NCBI RefSeq assembly: GCF_900176035.1
Contig: NZ_FWWT01000005.1
Coordinates: 62,001 to 126,000, forward strand
From: Desulfonispora thiosulfatigenes DSM 11270
Lineage (GTDB): Bacteria > Bacillota > Peptococcia > Peptococcales > Desulfonisporaceae
Reading direction: 5' to 3'
DNA: 64,000 nucleotides
Shown here piece after piece: positions 26,680 through 34,686 of this stretch. Made by a program: the position numbers and the translations under genes. The stretch's first letter is position 1. Every line of letters starts with the position of its first letter. The notes below the pieces were generated by a model. That model ran no database searches and was not told the origin of the DNA. It saw only the letters and a program-made list of their open reading frames with translations.

Positions 26680-28461
26680 TTAATCTTGAATAAGCTCAAG
26701 TATTGGATCGAAAGTATTTAATGCTATACAATCTACTGGTCCTACATCTGTGATTGCATAGTCAGGAATAGCTGTAATTGGTAAGAAAAACATATACATC
26801 AAAGGCTCAGGTAAATTACAACCTAGTTGATTAGCAGCTTTTGTAAGTAACGCTTCACGATGGGCTATTTTCTCGGCATCCTCATCGCTTGCAATTCCTC
26901 CCACTGGTAAAGGAAGGAATTCAATTATTTCTCCATCAGCAACAACAACTTGTCCTCCACCATTTTCGATTAAATGATTTACTGCAATAGACATATCACT
27001 TGCATCTGCTCCCATAACAATTAAGTTATTATCATCTGGGGCAGCTGAAGAAGCCATTGCTCCTTTTTTCAGATTCCAACCTGAACAAAATGCTAAAGAT
27101 TTATTACCGTTACGACCAAAACGTTCAAGAACTGAAACCATGAGAACATCTTGCTCTGTATCTGGAATGACAATAGAATTTTGTACTTTTACGGTTACAT
27201 CTCTTCTTTTACGTACAAAAGGTCCCTTTACATCCATAGAAAGAACTTTAGCCTGTCCATTTTCGATATCTACCTTGTATTCAAAATCTTCTCTTGTAGT
27301 TTTCTTGCATTTTAAAGCACTACTAAGCACACTACTTCTAGCCGGTGCCTTAAGATCATAATTTAATTTGCGGTTTTCTGCTACTAAACGACCATTAGTG
27401 ATAACTGCTTCAACTTGGAAGTTTTCTGGGCTATCTACTAACAAAATATCTGCTATTCTTCCTGGCGAAATAGATCCTACTAAATGATCTATTCTATAAG
27501 CTTCTGCACTATTTATTGTCGCCATTTGAATAGCTGTCATCGGTTCTACACCTTCTGCTATTGCTAAACGAACTACATTATCAACATGACCTTTTTCTAA
27601 AACATCTGTTGCAGTTACATCATCCGTACAAAAACTTACACGACGAGCTAAATAAGGATTTACTTCTGTAACAGCTCTTATATTTTCTTTAAGAAAATGG
27701 GTAACAGACGATTCTCTAATAACCATATGCATCCCTTTACGCATTTTTTCCACAACTTCTGTATGATCATAACTTTCATGATCTAATCTAATTCCAGCAC
27801 AAAGATAACCATTTAAATCTTTACCTCCGACCATAGGCGCACACCCAAAAATAGGAAGACGATTTTTAAATGCTTGCTCAATAGCTCCTAGAGTATCTTC
27901 ATCTTCTACTTGTACAGCTTCACGAACTGTTTCCCATACACCAAAGCACTCTGGCCACTGTTGCACTTCTTTATGAACTTCTTCCGTAAAGTTAAAAGCA
28001 ACTGTTGACTGTGGGAAAGTGTAAGGCGTTTTATATGGAGCTCCCCAAAAAACTTTAAGAGGACTTGCTTTAACTTCAGCAAATATTTCATGTAAACCTT
28101 CTAGACCAGAAACAGAAATATATTCATCTAATCCAGATACGATACTAGTTGTCCCACACGGAACTACAGCCTTAGCAAAACTTGTTATGCTAAGCTTACT
28201 ACATTCACTATGAAGATGACCGTCAATAAGACCTGGTACTAAATACTTACCAGTAGCATCAATTGTTTTTGTTTCTGGGCCAATATAATCTGTCACATCG
28301 CCTATTGCCACAATAGTATCTTCATATATTGCTACATCTGCTAGATAAATTTCACTTGACATAACATTTACTAAGTTACCATTACGAATAACTGTATGTG
28401 CTGGAATCAAACCCCTTCCCGCACGAATTAACTGTTTTAAATTTTCCTTATTTTTTTGCAT
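26680..28461 (-). CDS. Adenine deaminase-like amidohydrolase with altered metal site
   Basis: About 593 residues and clearly homologous to the following ade gene across its length, but several ligand motifs differ: DGHLHSECS keeps the HxH, yet ADPHE is replaced by SGLDEY and DGHSPG by FGCAPM, so two conserved histidines are missing. RLDHES and CTDDVTATD remain. The enzyme may bind metal differently, act on another purine, or serve as a non-catalytic partner. The ATG at 28461 has GGAGG eight bases upstream; a longer frame of 47 codons runs through the structured leader and is rejected. First gene of the purine operon. Confidence 0.8.
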   Translation of the reverse strand: MQKNKENLKQLIRAGRGLIPAHTVIRNGNLVNVMSSEIYLADVAIYEDTIVAIGDVTDYIGPETKTIDATGKYLVPGLIDGHLHSECSKLSITSFAKAVVPCGTTSIVSGLDEYISVSGLEGLHEIFAEVKASPLKVFWGAPYKTPYTFPQSTVAFNFTEEVHKEVQQWPECFGVWETVREAVQVEDEDTLGAIEQAFKNRLPIFGCAPMVGGKDLNGYLCAGIRLDHESYDHTEVVEKMRKGMHMVIRESSVTHFLKENIRAVTEVNPYLARRVSFCTDDVTATDVLEKGHVDNVVRLAIAEGVEPMTAIQMATINSAEAYRIDHLVGSISPGRIADILLVDSPENFQVEAVITNGRLVAENRKLNYDLKAPARSSVLSSALKCKKTTREDFEYKVDIENGQAKVLSMDVKGPFVRKRRDVTVKVQNSIVIPDTEQDVLMVSVLERFGRNGNKSLAFCSGWNLKKGAMASSAAPDDNNLIVMGADASDMSIAVNHLIENGGGQVVVADGEIIEFLPLPVGGIASDEDAEKIAHREALLTKAANQLGCNLPEPLMYMFFLPITAIPDYAITDVGPVDCIALNTFDPILELIQD

Positions 28462-28486
28462 GAAAAAACCTCCAATAATAATTTTT

Positions 28487-28541
28487 AAGATACACCGACC
28501 AAAAATGGCGAGCCAGGTTTCCCGTCCTGCAGTTGTATCTC
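28487..28541 (-). ncRNA. Structured leader RNA of the adenine deaminase operon (candidate riboswitch)
   Basis: On the minus strand the 5' leader folds as a small junction: closing stem AGATACA/TGTATCT (28534-28540 with 28488-28494), hairpin CAGG-(8)-CCTG (28526-28529 with 28514-28517) with loop ACGGGAAA, and hairpin GCCA/TGGT near 28498-28509. The closing stem ends about 26 bases before the start codon, so translational control is conceivable. The region is markedly richer in G and C than its surroundings. It does not have the conserved loops of the purine riboswitch, and I do not recognise a known family. Confidence 0.45.
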
Positions 28542-28681
28542 GACGAATTTTATATTGGATTGAAAATATTAAAATGTACTGTTTTATGACATAATACCAC
28601 ATTCTTTTTGAAAAATATATAATTTTTCGAGATATTTATGATTAATATTTTATTTTACTTGAAAATTGTTCGTGTTTTTTT

Positions 28682-28705
28682 TAAATCCTCCGAATTGTTT
28701 ACATA
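28682..28705 (-). pseudogene. Scrap of a solute-binding protein gene 3' end
   Basis: Nineteen bases (28682-28700) are identical to 29672-29690, the codons for KQFGGF at the C-terminus of the binding protein gene; similarity continues weakly on both sides (ATG-AA before, A-rich coding-like sequence after). It lies about ten bases after hairpin A, whose only relative is in that operon's leader. This looks like the residue of a deleted second copy of the operon. Confidence 0.35.
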
Positions 28706-28707
28706 AA

Positions 28708-28762
28708 GAAAACCACAAAGTCTTTACCTGAGCCCTCCCAGATTCTAAACTTTTGTGGTTTA
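28708..28762 (-). ncRNA. Hairpin element A, related to the fmdE operon leader
   Basis: On the minus strand an outer stem (28749-28761 with 28710-28721, AAACCACAAAAGT against ACTTTGTGGTTT) encloses AGAAT, an inner hairpin CTGGG-AGGG-CTCAG and a 3' internal loop, then TTTTCTTT. The same architecture, with compensating base changes, occurs at 33204-33260. Here it may simply act as the terminator of the gene at 28782. Confidence 0.5.
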
Positions 28763-28781
28763 TTAAATTTATAATAGGATA

Positions 28782-29537
28782 TTAATTATATTTTGGGTTT
28801 CTGTATTCTTCAGATGGTGCATCTGTAGAATTTTTATCTGAATAAATGAATTCACCATTAGGGTAATATTCATAAATATATCCTGTATTTTTATCTACAC
28901 AATAATTAGAATCATATATATACCCATCTTGTTCACCATCAGCTATAAATGTAACCATTATGCCAAAAATATACGTATTTTTACTTATGGCCTTATCATC
29001 TGAAGCATAAGAGTTAAATGGCATATAAATAAATTTTTCATCCTCACTTGTTTTAGCTAATTTCACTAATATATTGTGCGCCTCATCTAAGGATATAACG
29101 GGTGATTTAACATCTGTATTTATAATCACCTTAGAACTGTTCCAATCCCAAGAAACATTTAATCCAAGTAATTCTGATACAATTCTTACTGGAACTAAGG
29201 TTCTTCCTTTTATTATTGATGCTGGTACGTCTAAACTTAAATCAATATTATTATATTTATTGTCATACTCCTTATCAATATTAAGCTCTATCTTATGATC
29301 AGTATTTTCACCAACAACCGTTCTGGATTTTTCATCCCAGCTTACCTTAAGTCCTAATTCCTCTAGTAATGCTCTTGCTGGAACGAGAGTTCTTCCTTCT
29401 TTAATTATCGGTTTTACGTCTAAGTCGATTTCTTGCCCATCTAACACAATACCATTTGTTTCTTGATAGGCAAACCCTACAACCGAAAAAGAACAAAGGA
29501 CAATTACTGATAATAATACTATGATGGTCTTTTTCAT
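28782..29537 (-). CDS. Secreted protein with two copper amine oxidase N-terminal-type repeats
   Basis: 251 residues. A signal peptide (about 1-23) ends near VVGFAYQ. Two PF07833 units follow: IIKEGRTLVPARALLEELGLKVSWD (about 45-69) and IIKGRTLVPVRIVSELLGLNVSWDW (about 109-133). These small beta-rich stalk domains are common on clostridial surface proteins and do not imply amine oxidase activity. The C-terminal 100 residues contain aromatic-rich sequence around YIYDSNYCVDKNTGYIYEYYPNGEF. It sits just after the transporter operon and may be unrelated to it. Role unknown. Confidence 0.8.
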   Translation of the reverse strand: MKKTIIVLLSVIVLCSFSVVGFAYQETNGIVLDGQEIDLDVKPIIKEGRTLVPARALLEELGLKVSWDEKSRTVVGENTDHKIELNIDKEYDNKYNNIDLSLDVPASIIKGRTLVPVRIVSELLGLNVSWDWNSSKVIINTDVKSPVISLDEAHNILVKLAKTSEDEKFIYMPFNSYASDDKAISKNTYIFGIMVTFIADGEQDGYIYDSNYCVDKNTGYIYEYYPNGEFIYSDKNSTDAPSEEYRNPKYN

Positions 29538-29651
29538 CCCTTAACCCCCATTGTGTTTATTTAGTTTATTTTCATATTAAATAGTTTATGTTCATTCGAG
29601 TTAAATGTCAATAAATACCATATTGTTTGATATTTATTATCCTTACTATTT

Positions 29652-30761
29652 TTAGAATTTGTCTATTTTCCTAAATCCTCCGAATTGTTTTTGCATTTCT
29701 TTAAATAATTCTTTACCTAATAGAGTTTTATATATTTCATCGGCCTTTTTTTCTGGATTTATATCCGTAAACTTTTCTGGATATAATATCTTACCTATAT
29801 AGTAAGCATCTGCTATAGCTGTATCAATGTTTGTAGTATAAAAATTATACGGAAGCATCTGGTAAACATCACTATTTTGAAAAGCAGTTAAAGTATTATA
29901 ATAACCTTTATTTTTTTGATAATCTTGTTTTAACATTTTTAGTCCAGCGCCATCAATAAAGATTTTATCAGGATTCCACTCTAATAATTTTTCCTTATCT
30001 ATCATAAGTGATCCAGTTTTCCCAGTTTCATCTACAACATTCTTTACATGTACTGCATTAAACAAAGAATAGTTGCCCTGAGTACTTTCAATACCATGTG
30101 CTCCTTTCATATTTATGCAACCAATATATGCACTGTCCTTTTTATCATCAGAAATATCCTTTGTCCGAGTATTAAGATCATTTTTGCATTCTTCCATGTA
30201 ATCAACTATTTCCTTAGCTTTTTGCTCCTCACCCACAATCTTTCCTATTAGATTTAACGATGTATATACAGCTGGGTCAAAAGTAGAAGTTTTACCATAA
30301 CTAATTACAATCACTGGTATTCCTGTTTTAGATTGTAAATTATCCGCCGAAGCTTGATCTGATGCATAAGTACTAAAAATTACTTCAGGATTAACCGCAA
30401 GTATTTTTTCAGGATCAGGAGCGTTATTAGGTCCCCCCTGTCCTATCAAAGGCAGATTTGCTAATTGAGGATTTGCCATTACATAGGGTTTACCCGTGGA
30501 GCTACCTTTATCCATTTGTTCAACTCCAACAATCATCTCTGGATTATTAAAATAGCTACATAATCTTAAGGCACCAGGACCAATAGCTACTACACGTTTT
30601 GCCTGTCCACTTAATTCTACCTGTCTTCCTAATATATCGGTAACAGTAATTTTCTGTGCATTCACATTTGTATCCTGTGATATATTCTGCGAACAACCTC
30701 CGATTATGAATGTGATACAAAAAAGGGTTACAACAAGTACATATATATTTCTCTTTTTCAT
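29652..30761 (-). CDS. ABC transporter substrate-binding lipoprotein (Fe/B12 class)
   Basis: 369 residues: a lipoprotein signal peptide with lipobox IIGGCSQ (Cys about 23), then a type III periplasmic-binding fold (TroA/BtuF-like) with ITVTDILGRQVELSGQAKRVVAIGPGALRLC and PEKILAVNPEVIFSTYAS. Binding proteins of this class carry siderophores, haem, cobalamin, or molybdate/tungstate (MolA type). The adjacent fmdE gene hints at molybdenum or tungsten metabolism but does not prove it. It is the last gene of an fmdE/permease/ATPase/binding-protein operon, with a 56-base gap to the ATPase. Confidence 0.85.
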   Translation of the reverse strand: MKKRNIYVLVVTLFCITFIIGGCSQNISQDTNVNAQKITVTDILGRQVELSGQAKRVVAIGPGALRLCSYFNNPEMIVGVEQMDKGSSTGKPYVMANPQLANLPLIGQGGPNNAPDPEKILAVNPEVIFSTYASDQASADNLQSKTGIPVIVISYGKTSTFDPAVYTSLNLIGKIVGEEQKAKEIVDYMEECKNDLNTRTKDISDDKKDSAYIGCINMKGAHGIESTQGNYSLFNAVHVKNVVDETGKTGSLMIDKEKLLEWNPDKIFIDGAGLKMLKQDYQKNKGYYNTLTAFQNSDVYQMLPYNFYTTNIDTAIADAYYIGKILYPEKFTDINPEKKADEIYKTLLGKELFKEMQKQFGGFRKIDKF

Positions 30762-30817
30762 ATTTCATACATCCTCCATAATTTTATTAATTAAACTTAT
30801 TCACTAGAGCCATCTCA

Positions 30818-31570
30818 CTACTTAGGTATTACAACCGGAATATCTCCAACTTTATCTATTTTTACGGGTACAGAATAAACACTTTCAATGTTTTCTGGAG
30901 TTATTACTTCAGATCCCCCTGCTGCAAAAATTTGCCCATTTTTTAAAAGTATAAACTTATCCGCAAAACGTATTGCTAGATTTAAATCATGCATTGTTAC
31001 AATAGCAGCCATTTGTTGTTCCTTAGCTACCTTATTTATCACTCTTGCTACTTCAAGCTGATTTTTTAAATCCAGACTGCTTGTTGGTTCGTCCAGTAGT
31101 AAAATTTCTGGTTTTTGTGCCAAAGCTCTTGCTATCACAACCTTTTGCTGTTCTCCACCACTTAGTTCATTTAAATAGCGTAGTGCATATTCCTCTAAAT
31201 CAAGTACTTTTAAAGCCTCCTGGGTAATCTCTAGATCATTTTTAGAAACCTCCCATTTTATATACGGCTTTCTCCCAAGTAGTACCGCATCAAAAACTGT
31301 AGATCTTATGTTTTCATTTCTCTGTGCAACATACCCTATTTTCTTTGCAAGTTCCCTTCTGCTTAGTTTAGAAGCTTCATCATCATTTATATAAACGATA
31401 CCTGCATTTGGATTTAAGATCCTATTTAAACATTTAAGTAACGTAGATTTACCCGCACCGTTAATCCCTAAAACTGCAAGAAAATCGCCTTTTGAAATAG
31501 AAAAGTTAATGTCTTTGATTACCGAACGACTCGGATATCTAAATGATAAACTTTTAACCGATAAAATCAT
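30818..31570 (-). CDS. ABC transporter ATPase (FecE/BtuD type)
   Basis: 250 residues with all motifs of an importer ATPase: Walker A GINGAGKST (about 36-44), signature LSGGEQQKV (about 138-146), Walker B ILLLDEPTSSLD and switch MHDLNLAI. The Q-loop is in YVAQRNEN. The start overlaps the permease stop by four bases, so the two are coupled. It would power the type II importer formed with the FecCD permease. Confidence 0.93.
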   Translation of the reverse strand: MILSVKSLSFRYPSRSVIKDINFSISKGDFLAVLGINGAGKSTLLKCLNRILNPNAGIVYINDDEASKLSRRELAKKIGYVAQRNENIRSTVFDAVLLGRKPYIKWEVSKNDLEITQEALKVLDLEEYALRYLNELSGGEQQKVVIARALAQKPEILLLDEPTSSLDLKNQLEVARVINKVAKEQQMAAIVTMHDLNLAIRFADKFILLKNGQIFAAGGSEVITPENIESVYSVPVKIDKVGDIPVVIPK

Positions 31571-32625
31571 TTTTGCTGATACCCCCTTGCTAATAAATAA
31601 AGAAACACTGGTGCACCAAAAAACGAAGTTATTGCCCCAACAGGAAGAACAACAGGTGCAATCATTGTCCTTGCAAGGGTATCTGAAATCAAGAGCAAAA
31701 GCGAACCCGTTAGAGCTGATGCAGGAATCAAGTAACGATGATCTCCACCTATGACCCTCCTCATAATTTGGGGAGCTACTAAACCAATAAATCCTATTAT
31801 ACCTAAAAATGAAACTACCACAGCTGTTATCAAGGATGAAACAAACATACCACCTAACCTGATATTTTCAACATGGACACCCAAACTTTTTGCGGTCTCT
31901 TCTCCACTATCAAGAGAATTATAGTCCCATCTTTTAATCATGAAATAAATAAATGATATAACAATTATGCAGACTAAAATAATTACTTCCTTCCAAGCAA
32001 TCCTTCCAAGATCTCCAAAAGTCCAAAAAACTGCTGCTGCTATCTGAACATCCTCAGCAAAATACTGTAATAACATAGTGCCTGCGGAAAAAAGCGAGCT
32101 TAAAGCAACACCTGCAAGCACCATTGCCTCAGGTGAAAATCCACGAAACCTTGCTAGTAGCAATATAATTGCTGTACCCACCATCGCCCAGATAAACGCA
32201 GAAACTGTAACCATATACGGATTGTTTATAATTACTGCATCATTTCCTGTACTCTGAATACTACCTGCTCCAAATACAATTATTGCAATATTTGCACCAA
32301 AAGCTGCAGCATTGGATATTCCAAGAGTTGATGGAGAAGCTAGTGGATTTCTTAAATTGTTTTGCATTACACATCCTGCCACTGACAAGCCTGCACCACC
32401 AATAATTGCAGTTAAAACCCTTGGAAGACGTATCTGCCATATCACAATATTAGAATTATCTGTACCCTTACCTAAAATTGCTTGAATAACTTGATAAAAG
32501 TTAAATTTAATCGATCCTGCATTTATTGCAATCACTGAAAATATAACAATAAGTATAACTAGGACAATGATTATAATCTTTTTTCTTGCTGTATATTTAT
32601 AGTATCCCTCAGTATTCATTAACAT
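31567..32625 (-). CDS. FecCD-family ABC importer permease
   Basis: 352 residues with about ten predicted membrane helices, as in BtuC/FhuB. Family segments include RLPRVLTAIIGGAGLSVAGCVMQNNLRNPLASPSTLGIS near 75-113 and FIGLVAPQIMRRVIGGDHRYLIP near 285-307, the latter holding the coupling helix region. It follows fmdE by three bases and overlaps the ATPase gene. It imports an iron-chelate, corrinoid or oxyanion; which one is not decided by sequence. Confidence 0.93.
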   Translation of the reverse strand: MLMNTEGYYKYTARKKIIIIVLVILIVIFSVIAINAGSIKFNFYQVIQAILGKGTDNSNIVIWQIRLPRVLTAIIGGAGLSVAGCVMQNNLRNPLASPSTLGISNAAAFGANIAIIVFGAGSIQSTGNDAVIINNPYMVTVSAFIWAMVGTAIILLLARFRGFSPEAMVLAGVALSSLFSAGTMLLQYFAEDVQIAAAVFWTFGDLGRIAWKEVIILVCIIVISFIYFMIKRWDYNSLDSGEETAKSLGVHVENIRLGGMFVSSLITAVVVSFLGIIGFIGLVAPQIMRRVIGGDHRYLIPASALTGSLLLLISDTLARTMIAPVVLPVGAITSFFGAPVFLYLLARGYQQK

Positions 32626-32628
32626 TAC

Positions 32629-33159
32629 TTACCAGCCTCTCGAATAGTCCTTAAAACAATCAAGACATACCATTTTGCCATCATTCATTCTCATTTTATA
32701 TTCAGGTGCCCCCTCACCACAATTTTCACAAGCAATAGTGGTAAATATTCTCGCCTTTTCAGGCAGACTAAAGGTTGGTTTGCTAAAACTAAAAATCTTA
32801 TCCACTGATGAATTTAATATGTATTCCTGGCGTTGCTTCCGATCCATTTCTTCCGTAGGATCCTTTACTATCATCCTGAGACTTTCACCATTACTCCTAT
32901 TAAAGAAACTAAAAGCCATTTTACCTGTTCCTTTATAAATAAGATTTCCTTTTCCAAACGTACATCCCGTAATTACCTGAATTGCATCTACTCCACAAGC
33001 ATCATTTTCCGTAACACAGACAACCTCCTCATCTTTAGAAAATGTAATATTCATTTTTTCCCTTGCTGCCTCACAAGCTTTAACACCCATTGCAAGTCCT
33101 GGACATTCATGACCATGAAATTCAACACATCTTTGCCATTCACTAACTAATTTACACAT
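32629..33159 (-). CDS. FmdE-family protein with zinc-ribbon tail
   Basis: About 176 residues. The FmdE core (PF02663) has FHGHECPGLAMGVKACEAA (about 13-31) and CVTENDACGVDAIQVITGCTFGKGNL (about 44-69), with conserved His and Cys residues that bind metal. The C-terminal part is a four-cysteine zinc ribbon, ACENCGEG ... MVCLDCFKDY. The name comes from subunit E of tungsten/molybdenum formylmethanofuran dehydrogenase, but isolated bacterial homologues have unproven roles. The ATG at 33159 has GAAAGGAG upstream; longer frames read through the leader. First gene of the transporter operon. Confidence 0.85.
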   Translation of the reverse strand: MCKLVSEWQRCVEFHGHECPGLAMGVKACEAAREKMNITFSKDEEVVCVTENDACGVDAIQVITGCTFGKGNLIYKGTGKMAFSFFNRSNGESLRMIVKDPTEEMDRKQRQEYILNSSVDKIFSFSKPTFSLPEKARIFTTIACENCGEGAPEYKMRMNDGKMVCLDCFKDYSRGW

Positions 33160-33203
33160 ATTTTTTTCTCCTTTCAATTTGAAACTTTTTTTAAAATAAA
33201 TGC

Positions 33204-33325
33204 AAAAAAACCACAAAAGTATCCTCCGTGTTCTCACAGATTCCTAACCTTCATGGTTTGCTTATATTTTTTAAACTTAATTTTTGGTTACTGAGTCTTC
33301 ATGACTCAAATTATCACATATTATA
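33204..33325 (-). promoter_or_regulatory. fmdE operon leader with hairpin element B and -10 box
   Basis: On the minus strand a TATAAT (33320-33325) is followed by a small hairpin TGAGTC/GACTCA (33292-33297, 33303-33308) and element B. In B, outer stem 33247-33259 pairs with 33208-33220 using G-U pairs, enclosing GGAAT, hairpin CTGTG-AGAA-CACGG and AGGAT, followed by seven T residues. B ends about 45 bases before the fmdE start, so it could be a conditional terminator. No good -35 box was found. The GGAATC...GGAG core faintly recalls the B12-box end of cobalamin riboswitches, but the rest of that aptamer is absent. Confidence 0.5.
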
Positions 33326-33502
33326 CTAACATATTCCTTTTATTAAATCCATAGGAAAATTCAGACTTTTCACTAAAACGGAAAATATCATTTAATTATT
33401 TTTTAATCTAATTAAACTATAGAATTTATAGTTTTATCATTATTTACAGGTGTTACTTTCCAGCAACACCTATATTATAATAATTTTTTAATTATGATAA
33501 AT

Positions 33503-34579
33503 TTATTTTTTCATATTCTTTGATTTGATATAATTTCTAGCATTTTTTATTCCACCAAATCCAGAAAACATTTCATTTATCTTTTGTTTTTCAATTTGTC
33601 TTGAATTAAGGCCTTCGTATTTTGCTTCTTTTTTTAGTTTTTCATAACTTAGAAAGCGCTCTTCAGAGATTATACCTTCTTCAATGGCTTGTTTAACGGC
33701 ACACCGTGGTTCATTCTTATGTGTACAATTGCTGTATTTGCATTTATCTGCAAGTTCCTCAATATCCGTAAATGTTTTTGAAATATTTGCACTTTCAATT
33801 CCAATTTCCCGCATACCTGGAGTATCTATAACTGCACCACCTGATGAAATTATTATTAGATCACGTCTTGTTGTTGTATGTCTTCCCTTATCATCATCTC
33901 TAATATCTCCTGTTTCAATAACATCTTTACCAATTAGCCGATTTATCAAAGTAGATTTACCTACACCCGATGAACCAATGAAGGCAACTGTTATGCCACT
34001 TTTAATATATTTTAATACTGTTTCATATCCATCCTCAGTCATGCTTGTAGTAACAACTACATCAACTCCAACTGTAACAGTATTTACTTCTTCTAATTTT
34101 TTCGAAAGGGAACCACATAAGTCAGATTTTGTTAAAACTACTACAGGAACTGCACCACTATCCCAAGTAATAGCAATATAACGCTCTAGCCTTCGCAAAT
34201 TAAAGTCCTTGTTAAGCGACATACAAATAAAAACCATATCAATATTTGCTGCTACAAATTGCACGTCATTTTCATTTCCTGCTGCTTTCCTTGAAAATGC
34301 ACTTTTCCTATCTAATACTTGGTGAATAATGGCATTACCATTTTTATTATTATCTCTATCAATCATAACAAAATCACCTACAACAGGAAATTGTGACCTA
34401 CTTATAACTTCATGTCTAAATCTACCTGAGACCTCAGCTAGTAATTCACATTTCTCAGTTGCAACTTTATATAAATCTTTATATTGTGATATTACTCTCC
34501 CTAAGATAAGACCATTATAAAGATTAGCTTGCTGTATAAATCTATCAGAAAATCCTAAATTAATTAATCTATTATTCAT
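33503..34579 (-). CDS. rsgA: RsgA-type circularly permuted GTPase (ribosome biogenesis)
   Basis: 358 residues. N-terminal OB-fold (about 20-100), then a circularly permuted G domain: G4 TKSD (150-153), G1 GSSGVGKST (202-210), G3 DTPG (252-255), and a zinc site C280-x4-C285-x-H287-x5-C293. The basic C-terminal tail is extended. RsgA binds the 30S subunit, aids late maturation and is a target of (p)ppGpp. This copy diverges from the rsgA that usually sits beside a PP2C phosphatase/kinase pair and rpe in Firmicutes, so it may be a second paralogue. It has an unusual leader with a short coding region. Confidence 0.9.
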   Translation of the reverse strand: MNNRLINLGFSDRFIQQANLYNGLILGRVISQYKDLYKVATEKCELLAEVSGRFRHEVISRSQFPVVGDFVMIDRDNNKNGNAIIHQVLDRKSAFSRKAAGNENDVQFVAANIDMVFICMSLNKDFNLRRLERYIAITWDSGAVPVVVLTKSDLCGSLSKKLEEVNTVTVGVDVVVTTSMTEDGYETVLKYIKSGITVAFIGSSGVGKSTLINRLIGKDVIETGDIRDDDKGRHTTTRRDLIIISSGGAVIDTPGMREIGIESANISKTFTDIEELADKCKYSNCTHKNEPRCAVKQAIEEGIISEERFLSYEKLKKEAKYEGLNSRQIEKQKINEMFSGFGGIKNARNYIKSKNMKK

Positions 34580-34580
34580 A

Positions 34581-34648
34581 TATACTACCTCCTAAAATTG
34601 TATCTATCTTTTGGAGGTGTATACATTAATTATCTTGTATACACCTCC
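34581..34648 (-). promoter_or_regulatory. Competing RNA pairings around the rsgA ribosome binding site
   Basis: In transcript order: segment 1 GGAGGTGTATACA (34648-34636) lies in the last codons of the leader peptide; segment 2 TGTATACACCTCC (34625-34613) is its perfect 13-base complement; segment 3 GGAGGTAGTATA (34592-34581) contains the rsgA ribosome binding site and is complementary to segment 2 except for one bulged A. Thus segment 2 can pair either with the leader or with the rsgA site, the logic of a translational attenuator. Confidence 0.6.
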
Positions 34649-34686
34649 GTTTTTAATACAATCTCAGCATTATTATTTTTCTTCAT
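34630..34686 (-). CDS. Putative 18-residue leader peptide upstream of rsgA
   Basis: A short open frame (MKKNNNAEIVLKTEVYTR) starts with ATG at 34686, ten bases after AAGGAG (34697-34702). It ends in TAA within the loop of the hairpin that precedes rsgA. Its last seven codons form one arm of that hairpin, so a ribosome on the peptide would change the folding of the rsgA leader. A TATAAT box about 25 bases further upstream gives a plausible promoter. No protein family is expected at this size; translation is inferred from the ribosome binding site and position. Confidence 0.5.
   Translation of the reverse strand: MKKNNNAEIVLKTEVYTR

Noticed and set aside
28487-28541. Purine (guanine/adenine) riboswitch upstream of the deaminase operon
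   Set aside because: The conserved junction and loop bases of that class are not present and the layout of stems differs, so I call it only an unassigned structured leader.
28462-28602. 47-codon N-terminal extension of the first adenine deaminase gene
   Set aside because: It translates through the structured leader, lacks a ribosome binding site, and family proteins start near the internal ATG at 28461, which has GGAGG.
33204-33260. Full cobalamin riboswitch upstream of fmdE
   Set aside because: Only a vague resemblance to the B12-box end; the roughly 200-base aptamer is missing and the element is about 57 bases.
33684-34181. 165-codon plus-strand open frame
   Set aside because: Antisense to the well-supported rsgA gene, with low-complexity hydrophobic translation.
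34613-34648. Plus-strand terminator (13-bp stem followed by GTTTTT)
   Set aside because: No plus-strand gene lies upstream that would need it; the same bases make better sense as alternative pairings in the rsgA leader on the minus strand.
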